Positions 5,927-9,268 of a stretch of 9,268 bases of DNA are shown here, one piece after another (within the stretch, counting starts at the first letter, position 1; the number at the start of each line of letters is the position of its first letter). The DNA comes from Verrucomicrobiota bacterium (GTDB lineage: Bacteria > Verrucomicrobiota > Verrucomicrobiia > Chthoniobacterales > JAFAMB01): NCBI GenBank assembly GCA_019241095.1, contig JAFAXJ010000521.1, forward strand, positions 1 through 9,268. Direction: 5' to 3'. The notes beneath the pieces were generated by a model. It had not been told where the DNA came from, made no database searches, and was given only the letters and a program-made list of their open reading frames with translations. The translations under genes and the position numbers were made by a program.

Positions 5927-7237
5927 TTACGTTCGATGATCGACAGTCCGATCGCTCCTGCGAAGCAAACGCGGCTCGGGTTCGACCGTCGGCCGGAATC
6001 CGGCAGATTGAAAAGCTTGGGAGGTTGAGCCGGCGCTATCCATCAGTGCCCAGATCAACCCGGTCCGATAATTCTCGATGGCCAATAAGGCCATGCCAAG
6101 GTCGATGCCAATTACATCTGAGCCATACCAGTTGCGATCGATATTGAAGGCGTTAACAAAACCATAACGCCCCCAGAGCAGACTCCCTGGCCGTTCGTGC
6201 AGAGCACGGACTGCAGATAAGCCAAGCTCGGGAGTAAATGTAATTGAGCAGATCGCGCCGGTGGGCGACACCGTTCCGTCTTGAGGACCATCCGGCGCCC
6301 CATAGGCAACGTATCCGTCCGGGCCGTCGCTCGCATTAAGGCCCCAGAAACCTTTGGCGTATGTCTGTCGATTTCCGGCATTGTCGAGGCAAAATTGTCG
6401 GTGGATTTTCATTGCGTTTGTGGACGCAACCCAGTAATCGAAACCGAATCTGTCACGCTGCTGGCGAAAACAGAAATAGCCGGAGGGCATTTGGTGGATG
6501 AAAATGGGTCCTGCCTTCAGCGATTCAATCCCCTGATAAACTATTATTGGGCGTTCAAATGCTTCCCATGCAGCAGGGGGCAACGGCTCCATTGGCGCGC
6601 CCAGTCCCAGGAGATACATCAAAAGTGCCTCGCTATAATCGGCATAGCTATGCATTATAAAGCCGTTTTCCGGCGTCCAACCATGGGACAAGACTCTTTT
6701 CTCAGGTTGTCGACCGTCATTCGTCAGTAGCCACCACCAATCGAGTCGTCGGTACAACGTGTTAGCCGAATCCGCGATATCGCGAGTTGATGGGTCGCGC
6801 GCAAAGTATTGCCCGCAAACCAGAGCGCCAGCTAAAAGGAGCGCCGTATCAATGCTCGAATGTTCGCTTTGCCAAGCGCGCTCGCCAGTACGCCTGTCAA
6901 CGAAGTGAATCATCCATCCACGCCGATTCGGCATAGTAAGTAGGAACCGCATTGTTGTGCGGGCTCGCTCAACTGCTTCGGTCCGTTTCAGCCAACCATG
7001 TTCGACTCCGATTGGCAGCGCTGACAGGCCGTAGCCCGTAGTTGATATGGATGCAACTGTATAATCAGTGACACCGAAGTTGTTCGCGCGATCGTTGACA
7101 AGGCCTGTATCAGGATGAGCCTGTTCCCAGAAGAAACGGAAAGCGCGGAGCTGCACTTCTTGCAAAAGCCGTTCATCGGCCGCTTGCGCCGTACCGGCCG
7201 AAGTTGTGGAGATGTACGTTTTCGTCGGGAGATGCAT
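5927..7237 (-). CDS. glucoamylase-like protein (PF10091/COG5368; GH144/GH189-type), putative beta-1,2-glucan-acting enzyme
   Basis: This protein belongs to the 'glycoamylase' Pfam family, which includes GH144 endo-beta-1,2-glucanases and the central GH189 transglycosylase domain of cyclic beta-1,2-glucan synthases. The chosen ATG (7237) gives 436 residues and has AAAGG seven bases upstream; a TTG at 7270 would add 11 residues. Family landmarks, numbered from the ATG: FRFFWEQAHPDTGLVNDR (33-50), SEHSSIDTALLLAG (124-137), HGWTPENGF (185-193), YSEALLMYLLGLG (201-213), DYWVASTNAMKIHRQFC (267-283), NASDGPDGY (301-309), DGTVSPTGA (320-328), and GIDLGMALLAIENYRTGLIW (377-396). Several conserved acidic residues (Asp130, Glu190, Glu203, Glu388) line up with these motifs; which are catalytic cannot be settled by eye. 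No signal peptide or lipobox is visible, unlike exported GH144 enzymes, so it is probably cytoplasmic. It is the first gene of the operon with the GH94 gene. Hydrolase or transglycosylase activity is undecided. Confidence 0.85.
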   Translation of the reverse strand: MHLPTKTYISTTSAGTAQAADERLLQEVQLRAFRFFWEQAHPDTGLVNDRANNFGVTDYTVASISTTGYGLSALPIGVEHGWLKRTEAVERARTTMRFLLTMPNRRGWMIHFVDRRTGERAWQSEHSSIDTALLLAGALVCGQYFARDPSTRDIADSANTLYRRLDWWWLLTNDGRQPEKRVLSHGWTPENGFIMHSYADYSEALLMYLLGLGAPMEPLPPAAWEAFERPIIVYQGIESLKAGPIFIHQMPSGYFCFRQQRDRFGFDYWVASTNAMKIHRQFCLDNAGNRQTYAKGFWGLNASDGPDGYVAYGAPDGPQDGTVSPTGAICSITFTPELGLSAVRALHERPGSLLWGRYGFVNAFNIDRNWYGSDVIGIDLGMALLAIENYRTGLIWALMDSAGSTSQAFQSAGFRPTVEPEPRLLRRSDRTVDHRT

Positions 7238-7244
7238 TAGCTTG

Positions 7245-7249
7245 CCTTT
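7245..7249 (-). promoter_or_regulatory. ribosome binding site that decides the start of the glucoamylase-like gene
   Basis: Read on the minus strand, AAAGG sits seven bases before the ATG at 7237. The upstream TTG candidate at 7270 has no comparable site, so the ATG is preferred. Confidence 0.5.
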
Positions 7250-7275
7250 GTACCGCGAGCACGAGCCCAAGCGGC

Positions 7276-7298
7276 TTGATAGTGCACAAATCTATCAA
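7276..7298. promoter_or_regulatory. inverted repeat in the divergent control region, candidate operator
   Basis: TTGATAG (7276-7282) and CTATCAA (7292-7298) are perfect 7-bp arms around a nine-base spacer that itself holds the palindrome GTGCAC. It lies upstream of the glucan operon start and between the two divergent genes. The symmetry suits a dimeric regulator; no regulator gene is in the window. Confidence 0.45.
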
Positions 7299-7301
7299 CC
7301 T

Positions 7302-7313
7302 CTTTTGCAAAAG
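7302..7313. promoter_or_regulatory. 12-bp perfect palindrome, candidate operator
   Basis: CTTTTGCAAAAG is a perfect palindrome only three bases from the inverted repeat at 7276-7298. Two symmetric sites this close in the space between divergent genes suggest a protein-binding region. No convincing -35/-10 pair could be assigned to either gene, so which promoter it would control is unknown. Confidence 0.45.
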
Positions 7314-7447
7314 TGAACTGATGTCTTTAAGCTCTTTGCCTCTGTGTTCCCTTGCGCAACATTATCCGCGTCACAAGAATGTTCATTTAATGGTCCAGCC
7401 TCACAGGCACGGTCGCTTTTTGATCAACTTTGAGGCAAAATGAGCAT

Positions 7448-9268
7448 ATGGCAACTGAGTCCACCGAAAGGTCCTTAAACGCGCTCTCCGCTGCGTCGCC
7501 GCCGGCCCGTACGCACTTTTCCTCGCAACTTTCGGCAATGTTCCGCACTTTAATGGCTTCTCCGGAGCGGGTCCCGATTCTGTTACTCGTTCTGGGCTTG
7601 GCCGCCGTGATCAGCGCAACCGCTTTTGGCCAGGTCCGGTTGAATGCCTGGAATCAACCTTTCTATGATGCGCTCGCCCACAAGGATTTCCAAGAGTTCC
7701 TTTCTCAGTTACTAGTCTTCAGCGCTATTGCAGGGGGACTGCTGATTCTGAACGTAGCACAAGCTTGGCTCAACCAGACGACCAGGGTCAAGCTACGCGA
7801 GGTGCTTGTGCGCGAGCTGTTCAATCAGTGGCTTAAGCCGCGGCGCGCGTTCCGCCTCGTCAATACTGGTGAAATAGGCGCAAATCCGGACCAGCGCATC
7901 CAGGAAGACGCGCGACATTTAACCGAGCTGACGACCGACTTGGGGATTGGGCTCCTACAAGCTTCGCTCCTGCTGGGAAGCTTCATCGGCGTGCTCTGGT
8001 TTCTTTCAGAAAACGTGACTTTAACACTGGGTGGACGCAGTTTTGGGATCCCTGGCTATATGGTGTGGTGCGCCCTCCTGTACGCAGGCACTGGTTCCTG
8101 GCTCAGTTGGCAAATCGGCCGACCGTTGATTCAGCTCAACGCCGAACACTATGCCCGGGAAGCCGATTTCCGTTTTGCCTTGGTGCATATTAACGAGCAT
8201 ATCGATCGCGTGGCACTGTATGGCGGCGAAAACCAGGAAAAGCAGCGCCTCACAGCCAGGCTGGAAGATGTACTGCGCATCATGCGACGTCTCGTCGGTG
8301 CCAGCACGAGACTCGCTTGGATCACGACAGGTTACGGTTGGTTTACCCTCGTTGCGCCGATCCTGGTCGCGGCGCCTGGTTATTTCGGCGGGGCGCTTTC
8401 TTTTGGGAAACTGATGATGGCCGTTGGGGCTTTTATCCAAGTTCAGCAGGCATTGCGCTGGTTCATTGACAATTTCAGCCTTATCGCCGATTGGCGGGCA
8501 ACACTTCTACGAATCGCGAGCTTTCGGGAAACCGTAATGACCATGGACCAGCTCGGTTTAACCGAACAGCACATCGAATTGATTCAGGCTCCGCCAGGCG
8601 GCAACCTCATTCTCGAGAGCCTGGAAATCGCCATACCCACCGGCTGCACCCACCTGAGCGAAAATCACGTTGAAATCACACCTGGCGAGCGTGTGCTCAT
8701 TGTTGGCGATCCGGGCACCGGTAAGACCATGCTGTTCAGAGCCATCGCGGGTTTGTGGCCATGGGGTGCAGGTCGTGTTGTGCTTCCGTTGTCGGATGGC
8801 GTAGCTTTTGTGCCACGCCAGCCCTACATGCCATTAGGGACCTTGCGCGGAGCGCTCGCTTACCCCGCACCCGAAACTATGTACAAAGATGAAGAACTCG
8901 TTTCGGCGCTCCAGATGGTCGGCTTACATAGACTGCTTCCCTCACTTGACCAGGTCGCGCGTTGGGATCGAGAACTCACCGAGGACGAGCAGCAATGCTT
9001 AGCCTTCACCCGTTTGTTGCTGCATAAGCCACGCTGGGTGGTGATTGATGAAGCGCTTGATGGGTTGGACGATGATACTCGAAGGCGCATTACCCGTCTT
9101 CTTGAAATCGAGATGAAAGCTGCTGCCATCATCAACATCGGAAGGCCCGAGACTAAGAATCCTCTGTTTAGGCGCGTCTTGCACCTGACGATAGACCCCT
9201 ACGGGCGATGTTTCGTACCAGTGCTTGGCGTCAACCGGCGGACGGAAATCACCGCCGGACATCTTGCT
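7448..9268 (+). CDS. ABC transporter, fused permease-ATPase of the YddA/SbmA/BacA/Rv1819c type (3' end outside window)
   Basis: The frame starts at ATG 7448 and runs 607 codons to the window edge without a stop. At 607 residues it is at or near the family's full length, so little should be missing. The membrane domain (ABC_membrane_2/SbmA-BacA type, about 25-350) has hydrophobic segments near 42-60, 86-105, 165-185, 203-222 and 296-335, and the family motif NPDQRIQEDARHL (146-158). The ATPase domain follows (about 385-590): Walker A GDPGTGKT (420-427), Q-loop Gln458, and Walker B WVVIDE with Asp534-Glu535. The signature reads LTEDEQ (510-515) rather than LSxGEQ, and IGRP (564-567) occupies the H-loop region without a histidine. 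Relatives move peptides, vitamin B12 or fatty-acid derivatives across the inner membrane as homodimers; the substrate here is unknown. GAGG (7432-7435) lies 12 bases before the ATG, a long spacing. The gene is divergent from the glucan operon. Confidence 0.9.
   Translation, partial: MATESTERSLNALSAASPPARTHFSSQLSAMFRTLMASPERVPILLLVLGLAAVISATAFGQVRLNAWNQPFYDALAHKDFQEFLSQLLVFSAIAGGLLILNVAQAWLNQTTRVKLREVLVRELFNQWLKPRRAFRLVNTGEIGANPDQRIQEDARHLTELTTDLGIGLLQASLLLGSFIGVLWFLSENVTLTLGGRSFGIPGYMVWCALLYAGTGSWLSWQIGRPLIQLNAEHYAREADFRFALVHINEHIDRVALYGGENQEKQRLTARLEDVLRIMRRLVGASTRLAWITTGYGWFTLVAPILVAAPGYFGGALSFGKLMMAVGAFIQVQQALRWFIDNFSLIADWRATLLRIASFRETVMTMDQLGLTEQHIELIQAPPGGNLILESLEIAIPTGCTHLSENHVEITPGERVLIVGDPGTGKTMLFRAIAGLWPWGAGRVVLPLSDGVAFVPRQPYMPLGTLRGALAYPAPETMYKDEELVSALQMVGLHRLLPSLDQVARWDRELTEDEQQCLAFTRLLLHKPRWVVIDEALDGLDDDTRRRITRLLEIEMKAAAIINIGRPETKNPLFRRVLHLTIDPYGRCFVPVLGVNRRTEITAGHLA

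Noticed and set aside
6281..6730. 149-codon plus-strand frame
   Set aside because: It is antisense to the conserved core of the glucoamylase-like gene; a shadow frame.
7204..7443. 79-codon plus-strand frame ending just before the ABC transporter gene
   Set aside because: It overlaps the 5' end of the minus-strand operon and the palindromes. Its Cys/Ser-rich sequence has no family features. A leader peptide role cannot be supported.

Overview
This window looks like a piece of a Gram-negative bacterial chromosome of medium GC content. Codon use is mixed and intergenic spaces are fairly generous. No rRNA, tRNA, IS element or CRISPR array is visible. The taxon cannot be fixed from the sequence. 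The gene set (a COG5368/GH94 pair, a YddA/SbmA-type ABC exporter-fold protein and a small secreted protein of unknown function) would fit an environmental soil or water lineage such as Verrucomicrobiota, Acidobacteriota or Proteobacteria; this is a guess.

Layout. Bases 1-626 hold no convincing complete gene. A short minus-strand frame may run off the left edge. Bases 145-302 carry an unusually ordered set of inverted repeats, including a perfect 12-bp pair, that could fold into a long bulged rod. A candidate promoter and a good ribosome binding site lead into a secreted protein of unknown function (627-1400, +). Bases 1401-2034 are mostly non-coding and rich in short stem-loops, with one weak small ORF (1613-1780, +).

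The core is a two-gene minus-strand operon. The first gene (start about 7237, end 5927) is a glucoamylase-like/GH144-GH189-type protein. It is followed after only 4 bases by a 1295-residue GH94 protein (5922-2035). Laid end to end, the two proteins match the middle and C-terminal modules of the giant cyclic beta-1,2-glucan synthase NdvB/ChvB/Cgs. The membrane GT84 synthase module is absent. The residues expected for phosphorolysis are present, and neither protein has a recognisable signal peptide. The simplest reading is a cytoplasmic pair that cleaves or remodels beta-1,2-glucan and phosphorolyses the oligosaccharides to glucose 1-phosphate. The alternative is a split synthase whose GT84 part lies elsewhere.

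A roughly 200-bp divergent control region (7238-7447) contains two adjacent palindromes. It separates the operon from a plus-strand ABC transporter (7448 to the right edge, no stop in the window) with a fused permease-ATPase of the YddA/SbmA/BacA/Rv1819c type. Its ATPase has intact Walker A and B motifs, but the ABC signature is degenerate and no H-loop histidine is visible. The divergent arrangement suggests, but does not prove, shared regulation with the glucan operon.
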